NCBI GenBank assembly: GCA_033032865.1
Contig: JAWHQI010000734.1
Location: 206,319 to 270,318 of the forward strand
DNA length: 64,000 bases
DNA from: Dactylorhiza incarnata
Taxonomy: Eukaryota; Streptophyta; Magnoliopsida; Asparagales; Orchidaceae
Direction: 5' to 3'
The translations under genes and the position numbers were made by a program. The number at the start of each line of letters is the position of its first letter. Position 1 is the stretch's first letter. The notes beneath the pieces are model-generated. The model made no database searches. It saw only the letters and a program-made list of their open reading frames with translations, and was not told the origin of the DNA. Shown here one piece after another: positions 17,608 through 30,312 of this stretch.

Positions 17608-20600
17608 CAAACTATACTTGACGGCCTCGTCATTGTATTCTACCCATGCTTCTCCTCCTTCTTTCCGTACACAACTCTTGGAGTGACCACCTCAAACTTC
17701 ACAGGAACAACAGCCTCCGAGCCATGAGACAGTTTGAATGGTGTCTCCCCTGTAGCTGAAGATGGAGTAGTACGAAGAGTCCAAAGGATGGAGGGAAGTT
17801 GATCTGCCCAGTTTCCTTTCTGATTCCAAACTCTTTTCATCAGGAGCTGCTGGATTCGCCTGTTGGCTGCTTCTACCTGACCATTGGTCCTTGGATGATG
17901 TACTGAGGAAAACCGCAGGTCAATTCCAACCTGATCGCAAAATTTTATCATCTCGGGATTATTGAATTGTGGACCATTATCAGTGACAATTGCCAGCGGA
18001 ATTCCGTGTCGGCAGACTATTTCTCCCCAGATGAAGTTTCTGATGATTTGGGTAGTAGTTCTTGCCAGTGCCTTAGCCTCGATCCACTTACTGAAGTAGT
18101 CAATCATCACTATGATAAAGCGGCGCTGACCGCTAGCCATTGGAAAGGGTCCGATGAGATCCATCCCCCAAACTGCGAAGGGCCAGGGTGCAGTTATTGA
18201 CCTAAGCGACTGAGCGGGCAGATGCTGAAGAGGAGCGAACTTTTGGCACTACACACACCGCTTGGCAAATGCTTCAGCATCCTTTCTCATAGTCGGCCAA
18301 AAATATCCTTGCCGCAGGATCCTTTTTTCTAAGGTTTTTGCCCCTGAATGGCTACCACATTCCCCAGAATGAACTTCCTGAAGTACGATAGGGATCTCTT
18401 CTTCTGAAACACATCGTGCTGAGGGGGAAATCAAAGTTTTTCTGTAGAGAACTCCTGCTATTAGATAATAATATGTCGCCTTCCTTTTGAATCTTCTCCG
18501 ATCTTTGATGGAATGGTGGAACTCCCCCTTTGATAGGAATAACTCGTAAGGAACCTTCCATGAAGGATTATGATCAATTTGCATGAGTTCTGCCTCATCT
18601 ATTGCCGGATGAAAGAGTTCAAAGGTCACTCCCCCTGATGGAAGACCGAACTTCGACAATTCATCTGCCTCCTCATTTTGCGTTCTTGGGATGTGCTCGA
18701 TAATAAATGACCTGAATCTTCTGATTTCCTTTTTGGCTAATAGCAGATATTTTCGCAGAATCGGCTCCCTTGTCTCATAATTTCCCAAGACCTGGGAGGC
18801 CATCACCAGTGAATCGGTTCTAACATGTACATATTCTATGCCCAACTCCTTCGCAAGCCTTAGCCCAGCCAGAAGTGCTTCGTATTCTGCCTGGTTATTT
18901 GTAACTGGAAAGAAGAACTTGATAGCTTACTCCAGCCTGATGCCATTTGGGCTGACCAACACTACTCCGGCTCCCACGGAGTTTCTGCCAGAAGCCCCAT
19001 CCACATAAATGATCCAAGCCAGAGGAGATCGTACCACCTGTTCAGGACTAAGCTCTGTTGTATCTACCAGGAAGTCTGCCAAGATTTGCGCTTTGATTGC
19101 TGTTCGGGGGATGTACGATATCTCAAATTCACTTAGTTCAATAGCCCATTTTGCCAACCTCCCTGAATGATCTGGCTTTTCAAGAATATTTTTTAAAGGG
19201 TGATCTGTAATAACTTGGACGGAATGAGCCTGAAAATAAGGGCGAAGCCTTCGCGCAGACATAACCAAAGCCAAGGCCAGTTTCTCCAGGATCGAATATC
19301 TGGTTTCTGCATCCTTAAGGATGTGGCTGACATAGAATATTGGAAACTGCCTCCTCTTTTCTTCCCGAACGAGGACGGAACTCACCGCTTCTGGTCCGAC
19401 TCCCAGATATAAGAATAGCTTTTCTCCCTCACGAGGACTTTGGAGTAGTGGAGTCGAAGTTAACTGTCCCTTCAGCTGCTCGAAAGCCTTGTTACACTCC
19501 TCGCTCCATTCGAACTTTGATCCCCCTCGCAATGTTTTAAAGAATGGGGCACTTTTATCTCCGGATTTGGAGATAAACCTGCTCAATCCTGCCAATCTCC
19601 CCCCAAGTTGTTGAACTTCTTTAGTATTTCGAGGAGGGGTCATATCAAGGATGGCCTTCACCTTATCTGGATTTGGTGCAAGGCCATCCGGAGTTAAGAG
19701 ATGCCCAAGAAATTTTCCTTTGCTTGCCCCGAACACACATTTCAATGGGTTTAATTTTAACTTGAACCTCCGTAGAGTAGCGAACGTCTCTACGAGGTCT
19801 TTCAAGTGCAATGAGAATGTTTTACTTTTGAGAAGAAGATCATCAACGTAAACTTCGAGATTCCTGCCTTTTTGATGTTTAAAGACGGTATCCATCATTC
19901 TTTGGTATGTTGCACCCGCGTTTTTAAGACCGAAGGGCATTACGAGATAGCAGTAACACCCATCGTTTGTGATAAATGAGGTATGCGGGATGTCAGGTTT
20001 GTGCATTTTAATTTGATGGTACCCGGAGAAGGCATCGAGGAAACTCATGAAACCATACCCAACCGCGGAATCAACTAAGACATCTATCCAAGGCAAAGGG
20101 TAACAATCTTTAGGGCACGCTTTATTAAGTTTGGTGAAGTCCACACACATGCGCCACTTCCCACAAGATTTCTTAACCATTACAACATTCGACATCCACG
20201 TGGGATATTGAATCTCAGAAATGAAACCCGCTTTTAGGAGTTTTTAGACCTCCTCTCTGATGGGCAACGCCAGCTTGGTCGCCACTTCTCTCTTCTTTTG
20301 TTGGACGGGCTTGAACTCAGGAGATACGTTTAGATGATGACAAGCCACGTCAGGATCCACTCCTGGCATATCCTCCGCTGACCAAGCGAAGATATCCAGA
20401 TTCCCCAACAGACAGGAGATTAACTCCACTTTCTCCTCTTCTGACAACTCAGCGTTGATGACCAGCTTCTTTTCTGCCCCCTCAGCGATAGGAACTTCTC
20501 GGGTCGCTTGGGCAGGTTCCAAGTGGGCCCCTTCTCGATCTTTTCCTTCCTTGGCAGCCTCTGGAGACTCAGCAACCTCTAAAACCTCATCCATGATCTT

Positions 20601-22913
20601 GGGAAGTGGAGCGTCGGTGACCATGTTGACAGTTCGGACGTAGCACTCCCAAGCTACCTTTGGGTTGCTTCTGACCCGATACTGTTTTCCTTCAGCAGCG
20701 AACTTGAGGGCAAGGTGAAAAGTGGACACTATTGCTCTATACGCATTGAGAATCGGCCTCCCGAAGATAGCACAGTAGTTGCTTGGGGCATCTACTACCA
20801 CGAAATTGATCAACTTTATCACCCCTCCAAGAGAGACCAGGAGCTTCACTGAACCCTCTACTTCCTTCTTCTCCCCAGAAAAACCGTAGAGGGGCCCATC
20901 GGTGGAAAGTAGATGCTTTCCGGTCTTCAGGGCCTCGAAAGTCGGGCGGAAAAGGAGATTGACGGAGCTGCCGGTATCAATCAGAATCTTGTGGACTGTA
21001 TAGTTTTCGATGATGGCCTTGATAACCACCGCATCATCGAAAGGATTAGCATTGGGGGGAAGGTCTTCCTGACCAAACGTGACAATAGTGCTTTCGGGAG
21101 GAGAACTTGTAGTGGCTGCCACTTCCTGCTTTAGAACTCTCGCAATGCTGGATTTGCGAGATGATTCCGCTCCAGCTCCCCCATGGATACAATAGATGTC
21201 CCCTAAAGGGCCCACATCATTGACTTCGACGCATTCGGTAGAAGGATGGATGTCACCATAGCAGCCGGCGTCCTCGACGTCGGCGCATTCCCAGGTCACT
21301 TCTACCGTTTCCTTCTCCTTTTTCTTCTCGGTAGTTGGCTCAGCAGTTTTATCTTTCCGAACTAGACCCCGGAGCTTTCCTTCTCCCAGGAGTCTTTCTA
21401 TAAGCAGACGAAGAGCTCGACAGTCTTCAGTTAGATGTCCCCCCTCTTTATGATATTCACAATAAAGGTTCGGATTTCGATTGCGAATATCCGACTTCAG
21501 AGGAGCAGGCCTTTTGAAATCTGGCCTCTTTTGCAGAATCTGGACTACTTCGTCCATGGTGACGTTTAGGGGAGTGAATGACTCTTGCGAATCATCGTAT
21601 TGAGTTGATGGAATGACTGGAGGTGGCTGCGCGGCATACTGTTGCAAATATACCGGCATAATTTGCGGAAAGGGAGCAGATGGAGCGGGGGCGACGGCCA
21701 ATGGTGGTTTCTGATCTTGAAACCGCTGATGGCCCATAAATGGTTGCTTATTTTTGTAGTTCCTTCCCCCTTGGGAACGGGGTTCAAAGTGGGACTGATT
21801 CGATGGTGGATGATGGAAGGACGGATTTGATGGCTCCTTGTCGCTTACCAGCTTCGCGACGTAGTCTGGATTGCTCTTCTCTCCTCTGATAAACATATTT
21901 GCCAAACTTATCATTTCCTGATAAGTCTTAGGCTCCCTTATATTTGCTTCGAACTTTAGGGGGCCCTCTCTTAGGCCATGGATGAGGGCAACCCTATACA
22001 GCTCCGGGTCCACATTTTGGACTTCCATGATCTCTTTCTGGAATCGATCCACAAAACGAGCCCATGTCTCGCCTTCCCGTTGTTTTATATCGAAAAGGGC
22101 CGCCGTGCCACTCTTTCTCTTCCTTGAGGTGGAGAATCTCAGCAGGAATTCTCTTCGCAGCTCCGCGAAACAACGGATCGACCTGGGGTGCAAACCGTAA
22201 AAACATTCCCTCGCTTGTCCTTCAAAGGAGGTTACAAGAAGCATGCACTTGGTTGCATCAGTTAAGGTTCTGAGAGCAATGGCTGACTCGAAAGCTTGTA
22301 AATGAACCGTGGGATCAGTCTCCCCATTGAAAGCTGGCAGGCGAGGCTCCCTAAAATTATTAGGGGCAGGCTCCCCTCTGACTTCATCCACAAAGGGAGA
22401 AGTTTCTTCCATGTCTTCATACAGAGGAGCAGGGTAATAAGCCGCCGGAGCTGCGGCTATTCGCGGACAAGCCGCCTGATAAGAAGACCGGGCAGCAGCT
22501 TCTGGCGGGTAGGAGTGATGAATAGGAACTTCAGGCGGGTAGGAGAGATGGGCCGCGCCCTCCTGCGGGTAGGAAAGCTGGGCAGCGTGAGAAGTCGCCC
22601 CTGGAAGTCGAGGACTCGAGCTGGCATGTTGTGCTAGCCGCAGGGTCTTCTTGATGGAGCTGGAAATTAGCGGCTTGCGGTAGCGAGTAAGGAGGAGGTG
22701 GAGGAAGACCGGGGTCACCGCCTGATTAGCCGCGGCTTGTTGCGGAACTAGTCGCTCGGTTAGCATTGCTAAAGTCTGACTGATCGCTTCAAGTCGCTGA
22801 TCAGTGGCCCTCTGAGCCCGCCCGGCTTCTCTCCTTGATTGCTCCAGGGCTTCCCATAAAGAGTCCTCGCTATGATCGGAGCGGTCTCCAAGGGGGAACT
22901 GACGATCTGACAT
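17608..22913 (-). pseudogene. gag-pol: gag-pol of element C, degenerate
   Basis: The reading frame starts MSDRQFPLGDRSDHSEDS at 22913. Gag has the retrotransposon capsid region (ECFYGLHPRSIRCFAELRRE) and a variant zinc knuckle, CEYHKEGGHLTEDC, of the form CX2HX4HX4C. Protease has LIDTGSSVNL, reverse transcriptase YVDD, the second RNase H YVDGASG, and integrase TDNGPQF and NGQVEAAN. Stops interrupt the frame near 20238 (between protease and reverse transcriptase), 18924 (CAA to TAA) and 18250 (CAG to TAG), and there is a compensated frameshift in the Pro-rich part of Gag. Two of the stops are C-to-T changes, as expected of methylated silent copies. The sequence stops about 50 codons before the end of integrase, where D is inserted. 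Confidence 0.87.
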
Positions 22914-22944
22914 CGTGGCGAAAAGGATTTCACCGACAATCCGC

Positions 22945-22963
22945 GATCTGAAGGTCGCGTGTT
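22945..22963 (-). other. Primer-binding site of element C
   Basis: The minus strand reads AACACGCGACCTTCAGATC, two bases (GA) inside the LTR end. From memory of plant cytosolic tRNA-Phe(GAA) this is an exact complement of an internal 19-nt segment, ending in the T loop. Confidence 0.65.
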
Positions 22964-22965
22964 TC

Positions 22966-23732
22966 TGTTGAGTCCGAGATCACACCTCCGTGGGAAAACG
23001 GAGGCTGCGGGTTGCCGGTTACTTTTTATGTAGAAGAATGAGACCGCTAGCAGCGGTCAAGGCCAGACTTTGCCCGCCGCGGCAAATGCCACTCCTGCGA
23101 CGGGCTTTCCTTTGATTAGAAAGAAGTGGTTACAGCGGGCTGCAAGTGCAGGAAAAGAGAAGCCGGCCGGTCAGACAGTCCGCAAGACGAGAAACTCGAG
23201 TCCGCAGCTCAAACAAGCGAGCTCCTAGGTTCGAGTCTGTGTCCCTTGGGAATAGTGCCGCCCCCTATTTATAGGCTTGGGGGCCTGCCCGAACGGGCAG
23301 GGATAAAATAACCGCCTGCCCGGGTACAGGAGAAACAGGCAGGCGGTGACGGGATACACAAAGAAGGAAAGAAAGAAGCCGCGTGGCTTGCCCCTCCGAA
23401 TTGTCTGACCAGAGGCTAAAGATGATGTGGCCAAGGCGACGATGCTACCCGCTCGATCTTTGTCTTGAGACCGCGGCTTGTTCTTTGATTGTGGACCTTG
23501 GCTTATCCCCATGGCATAAACCGCGCGACCTCCGACTTGAGACCGCGACTTGCCCTGCTGGACTTGGGCCTGGACTATCTTTAGTACTTGGCGGCGGTCT
23601 GAGTTATGCCAGACCGCCCGACCTGTGTTAGCTGGTGTCGATGGATCACGTTTAATCTGAGCCGGGCGACTTAGACCCGCAAACCGCTCGGTCTGCGAGT
23701 AATCCTCTTGGAAGCGGTTTCCCGGGTAAACA
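22966..23732 (-). repeat. 5' LTR of element C (767 bp)
   Basis: On the minus strand it runs from TGTTTACCC to CTCAACA, with a TATA box at 23265-23273. It is the only LTR of this element in the window and is flanked on its outer side by satellite GTAGGGCTC. Confidence 0.92.
23265..23273 (-). promoter_or_regulatory. LTR TATA box (C)
   Basis: TATAAATAG on the minus strand, preceded by the CCTGCCCG palindromes. Confidence 0.8.
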
Positions 23733-26075
23733 GTAGGGCTCCGATCTCATTCCTAAATAGTGTTGTGGGGATAAAATCAGACAACCAGATCAAAAGTTGT
23801 TGCTGTTTAAAGTTTGAGTGTCATTTGGAGCTAAATCTCTCACTTTTACTACAAACCGCATCTAAAATTCTTTCATTTTGAAATGTATGTCATATGGAGC
23901 TAAATCTCGCATTAACACTACAACCCACTGTATATCGACCTCTAAACTACCTTGAATGGGTTAAATTCGTTCTCCATTGGATTTTGGGCTCCGATCTCAT
24001 TACGAAAAGGTATTGTGGGCGAAAATCGGACAACCGGATAAAAAGTTCTGGATCTTTAAAGTTTAGGTCTCCTTTCGAGCTAAATACCTTATTACAAACC
24101 CGCTGTATAATGACCACTAAACAAACTGGATGGGTAAAATTTGCTTTCCATTTGATGTAGGGCTCGGAGCTCTTTCCAAAAAGGTGTTGTGCGCAAAAAT
24201 CGGACAACCAGATCAAAAGATATGGCTGTTACAGTTTATGTGTCAAGAGGAGCCCTCGTCACCATTGCAACCCCCATGTATATTGACCACTAAAATGAGC
24301 TGGAAGGGTTTATAATTGTGCTCCATTGGATGTATGCCTCCGAGCATATTCCGAAAAGGTGATGTTGGCAAAAATCAAACATACAAATCAAAAGTTATGC
24401 CTGTTGGAAGATTTAGGTGTCATTTGGAGCGAAATTTCACATTACCGCTGCAACGCTCTAAATATTCACAACTAAATGAACTGGAATGGGTAAAACATGT
24501 GCTCCAATGAATGTAGTGCTACGAGCTCATTTTGAAAAGGTGTTGTGTGGTAAAATCAGGCAACCGGATCAAAAGTTATTGCGGTTTAAAGTTTGAGCAT
24601 CATTTGGAGCTAAATCTCTCATTTTTCACTACAACCCACTATAGATCAACCACAAACGAACTGGAATGGGTAAAACTTGTTGTCCATTGGATGTAGGGCT
24701 CTGATCTCATTCCGAAAAGGCGTTGTGGGCAAAAATCAGACAACCGGATCAAAAGCTATGGGTGTTTGAAGTTTAGGTGCCAATTGGAGTAAAATCCCTC
24801 ATTTCAACTGTAATCCACTTTACGTCGACCACCAAATGAACTTGATCGAGTAAATCATATTCCCCTTAGGATGTATGGCTCTTAGCTCTTTCCGAAAAGG
24901 TGTTTTGTGCAAAATCCGGACATCCGGATCTAAAGTTATAGCTGTTTGAAGTTTAGGTGTCAGTTGGAGCTAAATCCCACATTACCACTTCAACTCAATG
25001 CATATCGACCGCTGAACGAACTACAATGGGTAAAACTCGCTCTCCATTGAATGTAGGGCTCAGAGCTCATTTCGAAGAGGTGTTGGGGCAAAAATCACAC
25101 AACCTGATCAAAAGTTATGGCTGTTGGAAGTTTAGGTGTCATTTAGAGCTACATTTTGCATTAACAGTGCAACCCGCTCAATATAGACAACTAAATGAAC
25201 TGTAATGGTAAAACTTGTGCTTCAATGATTTTAGGGCTCCGATCTCATTCCTAAATGGTGTTGTAGGGATAAAATCAGACAACCGGATCAAAAGCTGTTG
25301 CTTTTTAAAGTTTGAGTGTCATTTGGAGCTAAATCTCTCACTTTCACTACAAACCGCATCTAAAATTCTTTCATTTTGAAATGTATGTGTCACTTGGAGC
25401 TAAATCTCGCATTAACACTACAAACCACTGTATATCGACCTCTAAACTACCTTGAATGGGTTAAATTCATTCTCCATTGGATTTTGGGCTCCGATCTCAT
25501 TACGAAAAGGTATTGTGGGCGAAAATCGGACAACCGGATAAAAAGTTCTGGATCTTTAAAGTTTAGGTCTCCTTTCGAGCTAAATACCTTATTACAAACC
25601 CGCTGTATATTGACCACTAAACAAACTGGATGGGTAAAATTTGCTTTCCATTGGATGTAGGGCTCGGAGCTCTTTCCAAAAAGGTGTTGTGCGCAAAAAT
25701 CGGACAACCAGATCAAAAGATATGGCTGTTACAGTTTATGTGTCAAGAGGAGCCCTTGTCACCATTGCAACCCCCATGTATATTGACCACTAAAATGAGC
25801 TGGAAGGGTTTATAATTGTGCTCCATTGGATGTATGCCTCCGAGCATATTTCGAAAAGGTGATGTGGGCAAAAATCAAACATACAAATCAAAAGTTATGC
25901 CTGTTGGAAGGTTTAGGTGTCATTTGGAGCGAAATTTCACATTACCGCTGCAACGCTCTAAATATTCACAACTAAATGAACTGGAATGGGTAAAACATGT
26001 GCTCCAATGAATGTAGTGCTACGAGCTCATTTCGAAAAGGTGTTGTGTGGTAAAATCAGGCAACCGGGTCAAAAG
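23733..26075. repeat. Satellite array with ~1.5-kb higher-order repeat, block 1
   Basis: Monomers of 174-181 bp share cores such as CAACCGGATCAAAAGTTAT, TTTGAAGTTTAGGTGTCA and GGAGCTAAAT. Landmark sequences ATTTTGGGCTCC at 23982 and 25482 show that eight successive monomers (174, 175, 181, 180, 180, 180, 178 and 252 bp) make one 1,500-bp unit. The 252-bp monomer contains an internal ~72-bp duplication. Short frames read from the satellite are not genes. Confidence 0.93.
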
Positions 26076-29000
26076 TTATTTGTAACTGGAAAGAAGAACT
26101 TGACAGCTTGCTCCAGCCTGATGCCATTTGGGCTGATCAATACTACTCCGGCTCCCACAGAGTTTCTGCCAGAAGCGCCGTCCACATAAATGATCCAAGC
26201 CAGAGGAGATTGTACCACCTGTTCAGGACTAGGCTCTGTTGTATCTACCAAGAAGTCTGCCAAGATTTGCGCTTTGATTACTGTCCGGGGGATGTATGAT
26301 ATCTCAAATTTACTTAGTTCAATAGCCCATTTTGCCAACCTCCCCGAATGATCTGGTTTTTCAAGAATATTTTTTAAAGGATGATCTGTAATAACTTGGC
26401 CGGAATGAGCCTGAAAATAAGGGCGAAGCCTTCGCGAGGACATAACCAAGGCCAAGGCCAGTTTCTCCAGGATCGAGTATCTAGTTTCTGCATCCTTAAG
26501 GATGTGGCTGACATAGTATATTGGAAACTGCCTCCTCTTTTCTTCCCGAATGAGGACAGAATTCACCGCATCCGGTTCGACTCCCAGATATAAGAATAGC
26601 TTTTCTCCCTCACGGGGACTTTGGAGTAGTGGGGTCGAAGTTTAACTGTTCTTTCAGCTGCTCAAAAGCCTTGTTACACTCCTCGCTCCATTCGAACTTT
26701 GATCCCCCTCGCAATGTTTTAAAGAATGGGGCACTTTTATCTCCGGATTTGGAGATAAACCTGCTCAATCCTGCCAATCTCCCCCCAAGTTGTTAAACTT
26801 CTTTAGTATTTTGAGGAGGGGTCATATCAAGGATGGCCTTCACCTTATCTGGATTTGGTGCAAGGCCATCAGGAGTTAAGAGATGCCCAAGAAATTTTCC
26901 TTTGCTTGCCCCGAACACACATTTCAATGGGTTTAATTTTAACTTGAACCTCCGTAGAGTAGCGAACGTCTCTACGAGGTCTTCCAAGTGCAATGAGAAT
27001 GTTTTACTTTTGAGAAGAAGGTCATCAACGTAAACTTCGAGATTCCTGCCCTTTTGATGTTTAAAGACGGTATCCATCATTCTTTGGTATGTTGCGCCCG
27101 CGTTTTTAAGACCGAAGGGCATTACGAGATAGCAGTAACACCCATCATTTGTGATAAATTAGGTATGCGGGATGTCAGGTTTGTGCATTTTAATTTGATG
27201 ATACCCGGAGAAGGCATCGAGGAAACTCATAAAACCATACCCAACCGCGGAATCAACTAAGACATCTATCCGTGGCAAAGGGTAACAATCTTTAGGGAAC
27301 GCTTTATTAAGTTTGGTGAAGTCCACGCACATGCGCCACTTCCCACCAGATTTCTTAACCATTACAACATTCGACATCCACGTGGGATAATGAATCTCAG
27401 AAATGAAACCCGCTTTTAGGAGTTTGGAAACCTCCTCTCTGATGGGCAACGCCAGCTTGGTCGCCACTTCTCTCTTCTTTTGCTGGACGGGCTTGAATTC
27501 AGGAGACACATTTAGATGATGACAAGCCACGTCCGAATCCACTCCTGGCATATCCTCCGCTGACCAAGCGAAGATATCCAGGTTTTCCAACAAGCAGGAG
27601 ATTAGCTCTATTTTCTCCTCCTCTGGCAACTCAGCGTTGATGACCAGCTTCTTTTCTGCTCCTTTAGTAATAGGAACTTCTTGGGTCGCTTGGGCAGGTT
27701 CCAAGTGAGCTCCTTCTCGATCTTTTCCTTCCTCGGCGGCCTCTGGAGATTCAGCAATCTCCAAAGCCTCAGCCACGGCCTCGGGAAGCGGAACATCGGT
27801 GATCATGTTGACAGTTCGGACGTAGCACTCCCGAGCCACCTTTGGGTTGCTCCTGACCCGATACTGCTTTCCTTCGGCCGCGAACTTGAGGGCAAGGTGA
27901 AAGGTCGACACTACTGCCCTATATGCATTGAGAATCGGCCTCCTGAAGATGGCACAGTAGTTGCTCGGGGCATCCACTACCACAAAATTGATTAACTTTA
28001 TTACTCCTCCGAGCGAGACCAGGAGCTTTACTGAGCCCTCTACTTCCTTCCTCTCCCAAGAAAAACCGTAGAGGGGCCCGTCGGTGGAAAGCAAAGACTT
28101 TCCAGTCTTCAGGGCCTCGAAAGTCGGGCGGAAAAGGAGATTGACGGAGCTGCCGGTATCAATCGGGATCTTGTGGACTGTATAGTTTTCGATGACGTCC
28201 TTGATGACCACCGCATCGTCGAAGGGATTAGCATTGGGGGGAAGGTCATCCTGACCAAATGTGACAATAGTGCTTTCGGGAGGAGAACTTGTAGTGGCTG
28301 CCACTTCATGCTTTAGAACTCTCGCAATGCTGGATTTGCGAGATGATTCCGCTCCAGCTCCTCCATGAATACAATAGATGTCCCCTAAGGGGCCCACATC
28401 ATTGACTTCGACGCATTCGGTGGAAGGATGGATGCCATCATAGCAGCCGACGTCTTCGACGTCGGCACATTCCCAGGTTACTTCTACTGTTTCTTTCTCT
28501 TTTCTCTTCTCGGCAGTTGGTTCAGCAGTTGTATCTTTCCGAACTAGACCCCGGAGCTTTCCTTCTCCCAGGAGTCTCTCTATCAGCAAACGAAGGGCCC
28601 GACAGTCTTCGGTTAGATGCCCCCCTTCTTTATGATATTCATAATAAAGGTTCAGATTTCGATTGCGGATATCCGACTTCAGAGGAGCAGGCCTTTTGAA
28701 ATCTGGCCTCTTTTGTAGAATCTGGACTACTTCGTCCATGGTGACGTTTAAGGGAGTGAATGACTCTTGTGAGTCATCATATTGAGTGGATTGAATGATT
28801 GGAGGTGGTTGCGCGGTGTACTGTTGTAAGTATACCGGCATGATTTGCGGAAGAGGAGCGGATGGAGCGGGAGCGATGGCCAAAGGTGGTTTCTGATCTT
28901 GAAACCGCTGATGGCCCATGAATGGTTGCTTATTTTTGTAATTTCTCCCCCTTTGGGAGCGGGGTTCAAAGTGGGACTGATTCGATGGCGGATGATGGAA

Positions 29001-30122
29001 GGACAGATTTGACTGCTCCTTGTCGCTTACCAGCTTTGCGACGTAGCCTGGATTACTCTTCTCCCCTCTGATAAACATATTTTCCAGACTTATCATCTCT
29101 TGATAAGTCCTAGGCTCCCTTATATTTGCCTCAAATTTCAAGGGGCCCTCCCTCAAACCATGAATGAGGGCAACCATGTACAAATCAGGATCCACATTTT
29201 GGACCTCCATGATCTCTTTCTGGAAGCGGTCTACAAAACGAGCCCACGTCTCGTCTTCCCGCTGTTTTATTTTGAAAAGGGCCGCCGGGCCACTCTCTCT
29301 CTTCCTCGAGGTAGAGAATCTCAGCAGGAATTCCATTCGCAGCTCAGCGAAACAACGGATTGACCTGGGGTGCAATCCGTAAAACCACTCTCTTGCTTGT
29401 CCTTCAAAGGAGGTCACAAGAAGCTTGCACTTGGTCGCATCAGTTAAGGTTCTAAGAGCGATGGCTGACTCGAAGGCTTGTAAATGAACCGTGGGATCTG
29501 CCTCCCCATTAAAAGCTGGCAGGCGAGGCTCTCTAAAATTATTAGGGGCAGGCTCCCCTCTGACTTCGTCCACAAAGGGAGAAGTTTCTTCCATATCTTC
29601 ATATAGTGGAGTAGGATAATAAGTCGCCGGAGCTGCGGCTATTCGTGGACAAGCCGCCTAATAAGAGGACCGGGCGGCAGCTTTTGGCGGGTAGGAGTGA
29701 TGAATAGGAACTTCAGGCGGGTAGGAGTGATGAATAGGAACTTCAGGCGGGTAGGAAAGGCGGGCAGTGTGAGAAGCCGCCCCCTAGAAATCAAGGGCCC
29801 GAGCCGGCATGCTGTGCGCGGCTTCCTGATAGAAGCTTTGCCTAACCGCAAAGCCTTCTTGCTGGGGATGAAAGTTAGCGGCTTGTGGTAGCGGGTAAGG
29901 AGGAGGTGGAGGAAGGACCGGGGTCACCGCCTGATTAGCCGCGGTTTGTTGTGGAATTAGCCGCTCGGTTAGCATTGTTAAAATCTGGCTGATCGCTTCA
30001 AGTCGCTGATCAGTGACCCTCTGAGCCCGCTCGGCTTCTCTCCTGGATTGCTCCAAGGCTTCCCACAAAGAGTCCTCGCTATGATCGCAGCGGTCTCTAG
30101 GGGGGAACTGGCGGTCTGACAT
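26076..30122 (-). pseudogene. gag-pol: Truncated gag-pol of element G
   Basis: The frame starts MSDRQFPPRDRCDHSEDS at 30122 and is interrupted by a stop near 29658. It is then open for about 811 codons (29594-27159) through Gag, the zinc knuckle, a protease with PIDTGSSVNL and the first half of reverse transcriptase. The tyrosine of the Gag knuckle region is YYEYHKEGGHLTEDC, so its first Cys is lost. A stop near 27159 (after PDIPHT) and another near 26793 break reverse transcriptase, although YVDD is present. The last open part (26566-26076) covers the RNase H domains. A 30-bp unit coding for HHSYPPEVPI is duplicated in the Pro-rich part of Gag near 29690-29755. Confidence 0.85.
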
Positions 30123-30150
30123 TGTAGTGAGGATTTCACCGACAATCCAC

Positions 30151-30169
30151 GATCTGAAGGTCGCGTGTT
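30151..30169 (-). other. Primer-binding site of element G
   Basis: It has the same 19 bases as in C and B, two bases from the LTR end. Confidence 0.65.
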
Positions 30170-30278
30170 TCTGTTGAGTCTGAAATCGCACCTCCGAGGG
30201 AAATCGGAGGCTGCGGGTTGCCGGTTACTTTTTAGTTGAGAAAAATGAGACCGCTAGCAGCGGTCAAGGCCAGACTTC

Positions 30279-30312
30279 GCCCGTCACGGCGAATGCCACT
30301 CTTGTGACGGGC
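30279..30312 (-). other. LTR hairpin with a compensatory change (G)
   Basis: On the minus strand GCCCGTCAC pairs with GTGACGGGC. Other LTRs have GCCCGTCGC with GCGACGGGC, so both sides of one base pair changed together. Confidence 0.65.

Larger units (their letters stand above)
17608..23732 (-). mobile_element. Element C: 5' part of a Tat-type retrotransposon, outermost of the nest
   Basis: On the minus strand the element reads 5' LTR, primer-binding site, gag, protease, reverse transcriptase, RNases H and most of integrase, and is then cut by the insertion of D at 17607/17608. Its outer end at 23732 borders satellite beginning GTAGG. It is the oldest of the four nested copies and has several stop codons. 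The rest of C is left of the window. Confidence 0.9.

Noticed and set aside
23894..24510. Short frames of 60-107 codons throughout the satellite (e.g. starting MKCMCHLELNLALTLQ)
   Set aside because: They recur with the higher-order repeat, have no start context or domain, and change frame between units.
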